From: Hericium rajendrae
Lineage: Eukaryota; Basidiomycota; Agaricomycetes; Russulales; Hericiaceae
Length of the DNA: 64,000 nt
Direction of reading: 5' to 3'
NCBI GenBank assembly: GCA_033439255.1
Contig: CM065883.1
Coordinates: 1-64,000 of the forward strand
A program made the position numbers and the translations under genes. The notes below the pieces were generated by a model. The model was not told the DNA's origin. It worked only from the letters and a program-made list of their open reading frames with translations, and ran no database searches. Each line of letters begins with the position of its first letter. The first letter of the stretch is position 1. This document shows, one piece after another, positions 44,371-55,862 of the stretch.

Positions 44371-46344
44371 ATGGATAACAGCCCCAATTCATTACCTCTC
44401 GATGATGATGTTCTTCCTGCCGACCTTCTTTCTGCCTTTCGATTACATTACCATCGCTTCGCGAACACAGTTGCACAGCTCGAAACGAGAGCCACCGACT
44501 CAACAGTCATTGCCAGACTCGGCGATGATATTGATGAGTATCTTGCACTCGTCAATGAGGTATTCAACAATTTTGTATCATAGCTATCTCTGATGCTAAG
44601 TCTCCTATACAGTATGGCAACATATTCCCCCATGACGAGCTCCAGATGATACAGATCAATATCAGTGTCATGCAGGGTGACATTCGTCTATATTATCAAG
44701 ATGCACTGGATGGGTCTCACTATGGACATCCTTCGCTCGTCGAGACTGTGTATTCTGGTGACCGAGGACGTCCCCAGCTTGTTATCGATGCCGACTTTCT
44801 ACGCTGGGCATATACACTGCGCTCCACATCCAGCATTGCCCGGTTCCTTCATGTTAGCCGTGCAACTGTACGGAATTCCCTGCTACGTTATGGGATTGCC
44901 CAGCCTCAGCCAGATCCTTTTATCCCACATCCTCCTCCCTCAGCTAGCCCCACCATAGCAGTAGACAATCCTTCAGATGAACATGATGCTCTTTTAGATC
45001 CTGTTCCAAATCAGGAGGACACCAATCTAGATTCAGTACAGTCTTCCTCTCAAGAAACTCACAATCATCTCCCAGGATCTATTGTCTCATTTACTGGTCC
45101 TCTTTCTACTATGGATGATGCAGAGCTAGATGCATTGATCATCTCACTTCGGACACATTATCGCCGTGCAGGTATTACAATGCTTCATGGAATGCTGCGT
45201 TCTCTTGGCCATCATGTTCCACGTGAACGCATCCGTCAGGCCTTGATACGGATTGATCCTGTGCAACGTGTCTTTCAGAGGATTCGCATCCGTCGCAGGG
45301 TCTATTCAGTTCCTGGACCTAATGCTCTATGGCATCATGATGGACAGCATGGTAAGTGCATAATCTGCCTTCAAATAGATGCTCTGTAACTCTAAAACAT
45401 GATTTTTGACCCATAATCACAGGTCTTATACGCTGGGGCATTGTTATTCATGGTTTTATTGATGGTTATTCACGTTTGATCACTGGCCTACATGCCAGCA
45501 ACAACAATCGTGCCCATACAGTCCTTGAGGTCTTTCTTGGTGCTGTGAGAACATATGGTGTTCCATCACGCATGCGTGGTGATCATGGTGTAGAAAACTT
45601 GCAGGTGGCTGCCTGGATGGAAGCGGTTGTAGGTGAACGGAGAGGATCATATATCTGGGGCCGGTAAGTTAGTGATTCCTCTATATGATCTGATTATTTA
45701 TAGGGGGTTTTTTTTTCTCTAGAAGTGTACATAATGTCCGTATAGAGCGGCTGTGGGTGGATGTCACTGCTCAAGTTGGTGCTACCTGGGCAGATTTTTT
45801 CACCAATCTGGAGCTGCGTCATGGCCTCAATATCAACAGTGAACATCATATCTGGCTACTACATCATCTATTTCTGCATACTCTCAACATGCAGCTCACA
45901 TTCTTTGCAGAATCATGGAACCAGCATCGTATGCAAATTCGAGATGGGCCTAATCGCTCACCAGCAGACATGTTTGGCTTTGACATGTTTGTACATGGAA
46001 TCCGTGGAATTCAGCTTCCACTCATTGATGTGATGCCTGATGAAGAATTGGAAGTGTTTGGTGTGGATTGGGAAGGGCTGGCAGATGACAATGTCTTACA
46101 GTCACGAACAGGAAATAATTCTCAAAATGAAGGTGCTTCTTCCTGGATAGGTCAGCATGGTCCACCACAGCATCTCAATGAGGTATTATTGGAGCCACCT
46201 GCAGGTTCACTAACAGGAGAGGAGCAGGATTGGCTGAGTCATTCCTTAGATCAGTGGATGGGAAGTGGAAACAGTGATAGTAACACATATCTATGGATAC
46301 AAGGGTTAGGAATGGTGCGGACCATGTATCCTGATCTCTTTTAG
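44371..46344 (+). CDS. DDE integrase-core transposase
   Basis: A predicted DNA transposase with a retroviral-integrase-type (rve) catalytic core. Exons 44371-44559, 44613-45351, 45423-45663 and 45723-46344 join in frame to 596 residues with no break. Around residue 120 there is a helix-turn-helix (ARFLHVSRATVRNSLLRYGI). After an acidic linker comes HYRRAGITMLHGMLRS, a second winged-helix-like region. The core shows the first Asp in LWHHDGQHG, the second in RMRGDHGVEN and Glu in VHNVRIERLW, with 34 residues between the last two. The flanking strings HGFIDGYSRL and SWNQHRMQ match the integrase-core proteins that are multicopy in fish and cnidarian genomes. It has no chromodomain, reverse transcriptase, protease or capsid partner, which argues against a retroelement or Polinton origin. 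It is convergent with the HECT-like gene. Confidence 0.88.
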
Positions 46345-47802
46345 TCAGAATATGAGCTTCATAAAATGTAATCCTCTGATTCTTATCTTTAGATTAATAG
46401 GAGCTCAGATTTCAGTCAATTTACATGAAAGCAATATATTCCAGATGAAAGCAGTAAGTATAGTCAAGTTACTAACAAAGTAGTAGTAAAAAAATTATAA
46501 AGCAAATATGAGTGAGAGATAGCAGGATAGATTTTTGTGAGGGGGATACTAGAGAAAATATGATGAATATTAGAGAAACATCAGAAGTTATGCACAGTAG
46601 TCAAACATTTAGGCAATGGTGTGATGACCAATACCACGAAGAATGACACATAGGAACCAATGGTCAATTGCCTGGCGATAAGATGTCAGTGTAGTCTCAC
46701 GATCAGGATATTCCTTCTGTGCAAGCCTGACTGCATGAGCTGCAGGTATGCGAACCGACCGAAAACATGTCTGAAATGCAAAGATACCATTGGCAAGCAT
46801 CATATCAGAGTGACGATGAAGCCTTCGATACAAAACATCATCGTCACCAACGAATGTTGCCTATGAAAGATATTAGTAGGATGATGTTGTGATACATATG
46901 GGTATGACTGACTGTGATCGAATTCTGCCCAGCTGGGTCCAGAAATGGTGAACCAGTGGTCGCCCACACAAAAGCACGAACTCGGAACCCAGGGGTATCA
47001 ACCTGGGTAAGGTCAACGACAGAAGGAAATGACCCTCGGGCAGCATTGAATAATGCAATGCAAGGAATCCCTGAGCCACGCAAGAAGTCAGCAAGAAGTG
47101 TCGGAAAGGTGATGTCGGCATCTTGAGTCGCTTCACGAAGCTGTGCAGTCAATGCTGGGTTCAAAGGCCTTGCGACAGTAAGATATGGCTCCAGAGATGC
47201 AAAACCCGATGATAGCGATGATGTCCAGATCACGCTGAAGAATGCCTCGGGTCCACCTGCAAAGCGCCGTATGATCTATGCACCGAAGGCATGTCAGGTC
47301 ATGATCACACCAGAACATCCATAAGAAAATCTCACTTGAGTAAAATCGAAGCCATTACGACATTGTAGCCTGAAGCCTTCGACAAAGCTGGCCCATTCAG
47401 GATGAGAGAGTCGCTGTGGACCCATGATCGTCTTAAACAACAATTCGGCTGCAAGAGCCATGTGCGACTCTGATGTTCTTTCACCGAGTGAAGCAGTCTG
47501 AATTGAAGAAGTAAGCATATGCTGCATCATTCACAGTCAGAGGGAAAAACATACTGTCATGTCGAGATACGAAACGAACCACCTCTCAAAGCGAGCAGGA
47601 CTCCCTTCTGGGCCCATATCAATCCAATCCCGAACAGCATCGCAAATTTCAGGATGCCATTCGCTTACGAATGCAGGATGAAGAGAATTGATATCAGCAT
47701 CGTAAACGATATACTGAAAGAGGCATGGATCGTAGGGTTCGATGTTGTTTCCCATGATCAACATGAGTGCACAGATTGCACCAAGCTTCTTCAGAGCTAG
47801 TG

Positions 47803-48183
47803 TGTCATGAATCGCCCATTGGTCTTCTTCATTCCCTTTGTTCCCTATATGGACACTCCCTTGTTATGTCCCCTTGTTCCCTGTTAGGATATCCCTTGTT
47901 CCCCTTTAGGATATCCCTTGTTCCCCTTTGGGACATCCCTTGTTCCCCTTCCCCTTGTTCCCCTTTCAGGATATCCCTTGTTCCCCTTTGGGCTATCCTT
48001 CCAGTATATATAGGGCTACCTTTCTGACTGGCTTCCTCAGTTTGTCCACTTGACTCTCCAGTCCCTTGTACCCTAGACATTCTCAGCCTGTCTCTACTCT
48101 CTATGACATCCTCTGCTCTTTGATCCTTGATCCCTTGGGGTGACTTGGATGGCTTCACTGTTCCCCTGAACCCAGTCTTGACA
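47803..48183. repeat. left LTR
   Basis: 381 bp, built largely of a CCCTTGTTCCCCTTT-type short repeat and a TATATATAGGG stretch that could be its TATA box. It matches 48466-48846 throughout by eye. Confidence 0.93.
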
Positions 48184-48465
48184 TTTGGACAAACTCTCAT
48201 ACATCCACCTCACCCACCCCTGTCCATTGGATTCTTACCCTCCCACCTAGTCCTTGAACCCACTGCCCACTGCCCAGCTATGACCCCATGATCACCAGAT
48301 GAGTTGACACCATTGCTTGCAAAAACCCACAGAACCACAGACCACAGAACACAGAACACAGACCCACTTGCAAGGTGGTTGTCAGTCTCAGACTCAAGAT
48401 TCCATGTAGATGTTGGATAGGTGTTGGTGTGCTCCAGGTGCAAGCACACCTTAAAGAGGGGGTAA

Positions 48466-48846
48466 TGTCATGAATCGCCCATTGGTCTTCTTCATTCCCT
48501 TTGTTCCCTATATGGACACTCCCTTGTTATGTCCCCTTGTTCCCTGTTAGGATATCCCTTGTTCCCCTTTAGGATATCCCTTGTTCCCCTTTGGGACATC
48601 CCTTGTTCCCCTTCCCCTTGTTCCCCTTTCAGGATATCCCTTGTTCCCCTTTGGGCTATCCTTCCAGTATATATAGGGCTACCTTTCTGACTGGCTTCCT
48701 CAGTTTGTCCACTTGACTCTCCAGTCCCTTGTACCCTAGACATTCTCAGCCTGTCTCTACTCTCTATGACATCCTCTGCTCTTTGATCCTTGATCCCTTG
48801 GGGTGACTTGGATGGCTTCACTGTTCCCCTGAACCCAGTCTTGACA
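48466..48846. repeat. right LTR
   Basis: 381 bp, same sequence as the left LTR, followed by the TAGTG duplication. Confidence 0.93.
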
Positions 48847-51334
48847 TAGTGTGCGAGAGCTTGGTACAACCTCAGCAGAAAATCCAGTATGATTGACCTG
48901 TAGAGTCGCCCGACCATCGAGCCGATCCAAGAAATACACAGCCCTCTGGTCTTGATAGTGCTTAAAGGCGATAAAGAGCGCTTCACGAGCAATACCATCG
49001 CCGAACGACTCAGGATGACCATCCTCGTCAAGCCTATAATATATAGTAGTCATTAGTACAGCTTCACATCTAATCAAAATATAAGCGACTCACGTAGTAA
49101 ACGAACGACTAGAGGCAAGAACTTTGGTGAAGTCACCAGTCTCAATCGCTGTGCCAATCTCAGCCATAAGCAGGTCTGCAAGATGAGCAGTACTGGCTGC
49201 CTGCAGGTGCATCTGAGCATCGGGTGCACCTTCGCATGCTGCATTGAAGACATCGTCAGAGAATGTGGTGATGCTATAGATTGGGAGGCCAGGCTGGTCG
49301 GCAGAAGATGGTGGAGGAACCCATGGAGAAGTCCAGAGCCCAGTCTGGCTAGACCAGGCAGGTGAAGCAGATGCTGCCGATGAAGTTTCGAGCATGACAT
49401 CATGAGCTGCCAAGTCAGACGATATGGCTTCTGCTGTCGTCTCAGCTGTTGTCACCGAGGCAGATGCTATTGAGACTGTCGCTACTGTCGCTGAGCGAAT
49501 TGGAGAGGGCGAAATTGCCAGCAAAGCAGAAGGAGTAGAAGGACAAAGAGCTGCTGGTGCTTCTAACCGAGGCTGAGATGCTGGCAGTGGAGCGATAGAG
49601 ACATGGCGACGAGGAGCCTGTACATCTGACGAGGTCTGTGCAGAGCTGTGATCTTCGGCCACAGGATTCCAGGGATTATGGGGAGTTGCTGTAGACGACA
49701 GGAGATGACTAGGCTGTGAAAGGCCTTGAGATGGCCTAGGGGCAGACAGACGAGAATGGTGCTGCTGCTGAGGTATCTAGTAAAAACTGCGATGAGAAAT
49801 GCAACAGCCTGTATAATTAGCAAGCATACCTCGCTCTCACGATTGACGACCATACGATCGACTTCGCCTTCAGACGACGATGCTGAAATCTCCTGCATGG
49901 CCATCGCATCCATGTCCTCTTCGCCACCAGATGTTTCATCATCGGAAGTATATGGATTTGCATCAGCATCGCTGGCATACATACAATCATAGGGAAACTG
50001 TCCCCAGATTCTGAGAGAAAGGCAGTTGCGATGCCGACGACCATCCAGCAGGAAGCTGACCTGCCTTGGGAGCACTGCGAAAAAATTAACGACAAGACAT
50101 CAGCATCGCGAACAAACACACAGCAATGAGTAAGATGCAGAAGGGCTTACAAAAATGGATGATGAAGTGATCTTCTTCAACACAATGCCGTTTACATGCG
50201 AACAGGTTCTGGCTGTCCAGAAGTACCTGCACAGTCATCCGTGGATAGACTACTTCAGGCAATAGACGAATCTGTCCATCACGTGGCCGAGCTTGGCCCC
50301 GAGCAACGTATCGCATGATATGCATGGGCGAGTCAGGAGCAGCATAAAAGTCCGGCGCAAAGGTGTATGCCAGAGGAGACTGCACCATCTGAGCCATGAC
50401 GTGGTGAGCAATAGACGAGACTTCTGTTGTACGTGAGACGACCATCCGATGGCTGAGATTGAACAATTCAAGAGTGGCATTGAGATGCCTTCGCATGAAT
50501 GAGAAGTAGTAATAGTCTCTGCGACGAAGTTCTGGGCGCTGTGCAAACATGATCAGCTTCGAACAGTATATGGATAAAATTAGAAAAGCATACATGGGAT
50601 GGATAGACCTTCACATGGATGCGCAGGCCTGTATCTGGACCAGCACCAGCCTGAAAGCATGCATCAATAGTACCTGATCGTGGTAGGTCTGGGGGCTGTG
50701 TCGCAGCACGACGTGGGGCCCGTCGGGTTAATGCTGGTGCACGGGGAAGAGTTGCAGCTGCAGAGGCAGTACGTCCCTGGTTCGCATGGCGGGTATTAAG
50801 TGGCACAGCAAGGTTATGCATGCCAGAAAATACTGGCTGATGAGTCGCTGGAAGGGAAAAAGCTGCACTGTTTGAAGACGATGGCTGACCAAGTCCCTGC
50901 AAATGCCGAGAACTATGGTATGGTTCAGAGATGGGGGTGATCGCTGCAGGTAATACCCGTGGCTGAGAGCTCGGTGGTATAGATGCCTGTGACCCAGCGA
51001 AGTTGTGATATGCTGTAGGTGCACGATCTATGTGTGGAGCTGGAAATGATGGGACTGCTGGCTGGATTGTACGAGCAGCTGCTGAAAGCGAAGACATAGG
51101 TGCTGGCGACGGAGCAGAGACACCAAGCTGTGCAAGCCGTGTGAAGGGATTCGGAGGTGGGAGGGCTGGAGAAGAGTTTGCAGGTCCAGACGACAGGATA
51201 CCAAGCTGAGACAGAAGATCCATCGCAGGCTGGGAGCCTGCCGACCTAGCTGCCAGTAACTGCCGAAAGAGCTGGAGAGCCTCGGCATCCAAATCCGAAT
51301 CATTTCGAGCCTGCTGGGTATGGGTGTGATTCAT

Positions 51335-51910
51335 GGTGATCTAGACGAGAAGAAAGTCAGTACAATGTCATTGCCGAATGAACACAGCTTATACAGACTT
51401 TACTGATAATAAAGACCGAGACGACGAGATAAATGGAACGATTAATGGATAGGAAAGATAGGAGAAAGGATCGAAGAAGCGAGTGATTGAACGAATGTGC
51501 GAAGATTTGGTGCTATATAAGAAGTCAATGAATGACGAAGATCAGTACTGCAGGCAGCATAATACTGAGAAACGAATTTACTTTAGATGATGATTGGGAT
51601 ATAATGCGAGGATTAGTGTTAAGCTATGACCATGAAAATATGCCACGAGACTGTCAGTTTGCTGCTCGCAAGAGGATGAATTGGATGGAAAGCTTACTGA
51701 GCGAAACAAATGTTCTGCAATGGGGATGACGAACAGGGTATGAACGAGCGAGACGAAGATGCTGATCTACAGACAACAAGTGCGACAGATCGTAGGTCAT
51801 TAATCTGATGTTGATAGTAACAAAAAGAAAAGGAACATACCTATGAAAAAGTGATCCCTTCGAAGGATGACCCTTGATAGCAGTGCGAGCGATGAAGCTA
51901 ATGTAACACA
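51335..51910. other. upstream region of the HECT-like gene
   Basis: Purine-rich on the plus strand (GAAAGATAGGAGAAAGG-like). No gene seen. It probably includes the promoter of the HECT-like gene, and the element's right end may lie here or further right. Confidence 0.35.
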
Positions 51911-52228
51911 AAAAGCGACAAAGTAAGTGACTGGAAAGAAATTGTGAGAATATATTACTTACCTAGAAAGAGCAATCGTCTATGACGATGACAGCAGAGC
52001 GAGCGAACCTCAACGAGGTCAGTATCTAGAGAAATTAGGCAAACTGGACGAGTGCAGGTATAGAAAAGCGACAAAGTAAGTGACTGAGAAGAAATTGTGA
52101 GAATATATCACTTACCTAGAAAGAGCAATCGTCTATGATGACGACAGCAGAGCGAACGAGCGAGCGAGCGAGCGAACCTCAACGAGGTCGGTATCTAGAG
52201 AAATTAGGCAGACTGGACGAGTGCAAGT
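51911..52228 (+). repeat. two-copy tandem duplication, ~153-bp unit
   Basis: AAAAGCGACAAAGTAAGTGA begins both units (51911 and 52064) and CTGGACGAGTGCA(G/A)GTA ends both. The second copy has gained GAGC repeats (GAACGAGCGAGCGAGCGAGC). It is about 95% alike by eye otherwise. Confidence 0.85.
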
Positions 52229-53207
52229 ATACATGTCAGCTCGACACACACAGAAATAACAATAAAAGGACTCAACTATCGAAGATATGGTCCTCTGCGG
52301 GTATCAGGAGCGAGAGGCTGAAGGAGCGACAGAATGAGGCGAGAAGAAAAGGACAGGCAGCTGGCTTGACGAATTGCCTCCCTCCTGCACCAAGCAGTGT
52401 GGTTAGAGCATAGCCGATGTGGTTCTCGCTAAGTTACCCGAACCACAGAAACCATACAAGCCAGCCTCTGAACCACACAAAGACTATGAACCTATGAAGA
52501 GGACCAGCGAAGTCACAATGAATAAACATAGATATTATTGAGATACAAACAGATTGTTAGGACGAGGGATTCGAAACCAGTGAGAACTGCCATCAGACAG
52601 TACAGTAGGACTGGTCACTGCTGGACTGTGGCCTAGATCTATGCATGCCAGTATCGCAGGCATGCAGCATGAAGCCGATGACCGAAAACTGATCTTGGCG
52701 CCAAAACCATGACCGAAAACCGGTCTCGGCACCAAAACCATGACCGAAAACCGGGTGCAGCACCAAAAACCATGACCGGCGACTTGTGAATATTTAGCGA
52801 TAAATAATGTCATAACATTGGTCGCTGAATCGACAGACGGAATTAGTTGGGATTGGTTTTCCATCGGCGGCAGGTCAGGAATGCAATAACAAGCAAGGAC
52901 GCCAAATTCTGATGGATGCGTGGCTTGACTTTCGTGTCGCTAGAGAAACCAGAGGAGGTCCACGACAAGAGCTGATCGTTATGGGCGCTCGGCGATGCCC
53001 ATGTTTCTGCTGTAACTACCTTACCCAAAAGATGCATATTGTCAAAACTCCAGCACTCACTGCTCGCCGACAACACAGTCCGATTGCCAGATATTTCAAT
53101 AGCTTCAATAACCAAACGTGCATGTAATGCCTCATTACAATGCGTGCACACGACCTCAGCAGAGCCTGGTTACGGAGAGTTATAGTTATAGCAAGAGGCA
53201 AGAAAGA
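52229..53207. other. intergenic, composition returns to GC-rich
   Basis: No supportable gene. It contains a 31-bp tandem repeat at 52678-52780. A minus-strand open frame at about 52843-53151 (CTHCNEALHARLVIEAIEIS) matches no family I know and has no clear start or splice context. Confidence 0.35.
52678..52780 (+). repeat. 31-bp tandem repeat
   Basis: About three units of CATGACCGAAAACCGGTCTC followed by GGCACCAAAAC. The last unit is partial. Confidence 0.88.
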
Positions 53208-54065
53208 ACAATCAACTTCCTGACGGAGCGCGAGGCCGGCGGAATCAAGCGACAGACGATCCTGAGGTACGAAGTGTTGAGTCCTGTCTGCTCTGCCTCT
53301 GGGAGACTCAATCAAGCGTCAGACGAAAATTAACGATCCTGAGCAAATTCTGATCGAGGCTCGATCGGTGAGTACTGCTCAAGTATTCATCTAGATCAAG
53401 TCCGTCTACGGCCTCACCGCGTGCGTCCCTCCCCTTCCCCTCCCCTTTCCTTCGCTTTTCGGAAAAACAAAGGACAGGGGAGCGCAATGGGAGGGACGCA
53501 CGTGGTGACTCTTCCTGTGATAGAGACTAGCGCAGCGCACAGCACGGTCCTGCTTCGCACTGCAACGCTCGACTACCGTGGCGCGCCCCCTCAGATGAAA
53601 CGATCCTGAGGCACGATGGTTGAGTATTCGTCTACTCTGCCTTAGGGAGACTACCTTCGGCGGACCTGCGCGCGCAGCGCATCGCCTTCGTGCCGTCAGA
53701 TCTCACATGAGCAGTATGCAACTAGTCACGCCGAGATGTCGGCCCATTCCTCCTGCAGTATCTAGATTAGATCGTGAATGTTAGCAAGTGGCGACTCGCG
53801 AAAGAGGCTGAATGCGTGCGCGCGGCGCGCGACTGGGAGCGGGTTTCGGAGGGCTGGGGGCGCGAGCGCGGGCGCAGGGGCCGCCGGGCGAAGTTGTCAA
53901 TGGGCCCAAGTGCAATTTACTGCTCGCTGTCTGGCTTTCGGTGCTATGCCCCCTTGTCTTAATTATGGTGAATGAATTGATTTACAAACAATCGAAGCAA
54001 AGTACAGCGAAAGCATGGTACGGTGACAAGACACGAGCAGGAAGATACGAAGGGGACAATGCTAA
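53208..54065 (+). pseudogene. partial duplicate of the 3' part of the Nudix gene
   Basis: This copies the last two exons and about 160 bp of 3' flank of the Nudix gene at 28486-29907. Recognisable pieces, in the parent's order, are FLTEREAGGIK (53218), VYGLTA with the following donor (53408), TVLLRTATLDYRGAPP (53546) and RAARDWERVSEGWGRERGRR (53821), then the parent's 3' flank (GAATTG(A/T)(A/T)TTACAAACAATC) at about 53972. Unrelated DNA of 100-200 bp separates the first pieces. The parent's stop codon is gone, because one base is added after the Ala-Lys-Leu that corresponds to the parent's Ala-Arg-Leu end. The 5' two thirds, including the Nudix box, are absent, so it cannot make an enzyme. 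Confidence 0.85.
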
Positions 54066-54363
54066 CGACAGCCGTATGCAGGCGAATGGATCCACGGACG
54101 ACATAAATAGAAAACAGGACGAACGATGATATGATACTGCAGATGGTTAAGATATATGATGCAATGCGTGAGTACGGCGAAAGGCATAGAGTAGAGGGTC
54201 GGAAAGCAAGAGCAAGAAATCGTGTGTCCAGTCCATGAAGATATAAAGGGAAATATGAAGGCCGCACTGTGATTACCGGCGGTGTATCGTGAGCCGTGAA
54301 CGGGGAGTATATGCGCGCATGAAGTAGATGAAAGAGCAGGGATAAGAAGGCACAGACAAAATA

Positions 54364-55862
54364 TTACCGCTCCGGCCTGACCATGCCCCCCGTCTGGCCC
54401 TCTGGTTTCTCCGCCTCGCCATCGTCCTCCCTCTCGCGCAGGCTGCTGAAGCTGCCGCTGGAAGTAGGCATCGTCTCCGAGCGCGTCAGGACGGCCGCCC
54501 CCGACCCGCGCCCGCGGGCCGCGGAGAGCATGTACCGGCGCCGCATGCTGCCGCCCCACTCGCGTCCGTCTTCCTCTTGCTCGAACCACCGGCTCTCGCC
54601 GGTGCCCTGGCGGGAGGCTGTGGGTGGGAAGGTGTAGGTAGGAGCAGAGCGCACATGCGAGGCGAGGAACGTGAAGATGGCTTGTCTGTGGCGCGGGGGC
54701 GTGGCCGATGAAGTAGAGGTAGATGGTGAAGATTGAGGAAGGTAGTATGCGGGACCGGACGGTCGAAGGGAGAGGAGATGCGAGCAAGGACTAGGGGTCA
54801 GCGGCATAGGGTCTGCTGTCGGTGTAGACGAGGTGGGCTGCGCAGGGAGAGGGCTCTGAGGCGGAGGCGTGGGTGGTGTAGACGGAGATGCAAAGAGGCC
54901 ATCTGCTGCTGCTTGGCAGGGTAGGTAGATCGTCCCAAGAGGATTACCACTGAAAGCATCGGAGCATCAGTATCAGCCGGAAACAAAGAACGAAACATAG
55001 ACACTCACCATGCACGACACCCAACGCCCTCCCTGATACACCCACACGCACTGCGCATCATCTTCGCAACAGCGCGCTCCTCAAAATAAGACGCATCCAT
55101 TCCCACAACCACATCCGCCGCGCCCCCCGCCCCGCGCGCGATCCAGCACCCATGCTTCCGCCGCGGGTGCGCCGCAATATGCAGCAGGGCGCCGCACCCA
55201 TTCGAGCGGCTCGCCTTCGGGCGCCTTGGGCCCGCGCTCGCCGGCACAAACGCAGAGCGCCTCCGGCGCGGCTGCGACGGCGCTTGCTCCTCCTCCTCCC
55301 CATCCGCCTGCCGCCCGTCGTCCTCACTCTCGCCCCCGCAAAACAGCATATACACACCCTCGCGCTCGTCGTCGACGTCCAGCCTCAGCTCGACCTCAGG
55401 CCCGTCGCGCGGCGCAGCGTCGCCCCACACGCCCGCGCGCGACCCCTCGACGAAGATATCGCGCCCGAGCACGGCCTCGCCGCGCTCGCGCCGGCTCCAG
55501 TCCCACTCCGCGCCGCTCTCGCTCGCGGAGCCCGAGTCGTCGTCGTCGGGCGGGTAGGCGTAGGCGTACGGGTACGCGACGGCGAGGTCGGGCACGGGCG
55601 CGGCGCCGGGCGAGACGAGCGGCGGGGGCGACGGCGAGCGGAAGGTCAGCACGCGCGGGGGCGGCGGGTCGTGTGAGGAGGCGGAGGTCGCGGCGCTGCT
55701 GCTCGGGTTCTCGCGGATGGCGCCGCGGCGGCGCAGGCGGGAGGCTTCGCCTGAGCGGACGAGATCCGAGAGGACGATGCTGTCGTCTGCGTCGGTGATT
55801 TCTGGCTGGGGCGAGGGTGGTGAGGGCGGTGGTGGGCGACGGCGGCGGTAGATGACGGGCAT
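54364..55862 (-). CDS. conserved-looking Cys-containing protein of unknown function
   Basis: No named family recognised. Exons 55862-55009 and 54949-54364 join in frame to 479 residues. I chose the start MPVIYRRRRPPPP; an in-frame ATG 63 bp upstream is possible. The N-terminal half is Pro/Ser-rich and acidic. Residues about 230-310 look folded: SRSNGCGALLHIAAHPRRK, then YFEERAVAKMMRSACGCI, and after the intron CRACGNPLGTIYLPC. The Cys spacing (C-x-C, C-x2-C, then C) could bind zinc. The C-terminus is Ser/Pro-rich with a region FTFLASHVRSAPTYTFPP. Codon use is that of the host genes. It is followed on the same strand by the decayed Nudix duplicate. Confidence 0.75.

Larger units (their letters stand above)
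47803..48846. mobile_element. short non-coding LTR element (TRIM-like)
   Basis: 1,044 bp: a 381-bp LTR at each end around a 282-bp interior, flanked by a 5-bp target duplication TAGTG (47798-47802 and 48847-48851). The LTRs start TGTCA and end TGACA. The interior has a TGG-starting primer-site candidate 2 bp inside the left LTR and a purine tract (AAAGAGGGGG) before the right LTR. It has no coding capacity, so it depended on another element for movement. The two LTRs look identical, so the insertion is recent. It lies in the HECT-like gene. Confidence 0.93.
46609..51334 (-). pseudogene. HECT-type ubiquitin ligase-like gene, interrupted by an LTR element
   Basis: A large multi-exon gene of about 1,080 codons plus a 1-kb insertion. 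The N-terminal 250 residues (from MNHTHTQQARNDSDLDAEAL) are Ala/Pro/Ser-rich. A middle region (RPELRRRDYYYFSFMRRHLN, then CKRHCVEEDHFIIHF) is unrecognised. An acidic stretch and another Ser/Ala-rich linker follow. The C-terminal 400 residues resemble a HECT domain: GDGIAREALFIAFKHYQ and LKKLGAICALMLIMG with LFQYIVYDADINSLHPAFV in the N-lobe, and a C-lobe with the candidate catalytic Cys in AFQTCFRSVRIPAAHAV, followed by SYRQAIDHW. HECT identity is inferred from motif order; sequence similarity is low. The LTR element at 47803-48846 lies inside an exon of the N-lobe, so this copy is probably inactive. Confidence 0.6.

Noticed and set aside
44371-46344. Polinton or retroelement origin for the DDE gene
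   Set aside because: I see no polymerase, capsid, protease or reverse transcriptase frame in the surrounding 10 kb, and the helix-turn-helix layout fits a DNA transposon better.
47829-49031. Minus-strand frames with identical C-terminal stretches at 47.8-48.2 and 48.5-48.9 kb
   Set aside because: They are translations of the two LTRs, not a gene family.
41870-52440. Shared string GGTTCTCGCTA(G/A)GTT near 41888 and 52423 as possible ends of the large element
   Set aside because: Only about 14 bp, in direct orientation, and one copy lies at the start of a tandem repeat; too weak to call termini.
32143-52780. Similarity of GGTCATCGGTTTTTGCCGG (32143) to the 31-bp repeat near 52.7 kb as inverted ends
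   Set aside because: The match is short and gapped, and the right-hand side is a tandem repeat; no target duplication found.
52843-53315. Minus-strand open frames (CTHCNEALHARLVIEAIEIS and neighbours)
   Set aside because: No family match, no clear start or splice pattern, and they overlap the start of the Nudix duplicate.
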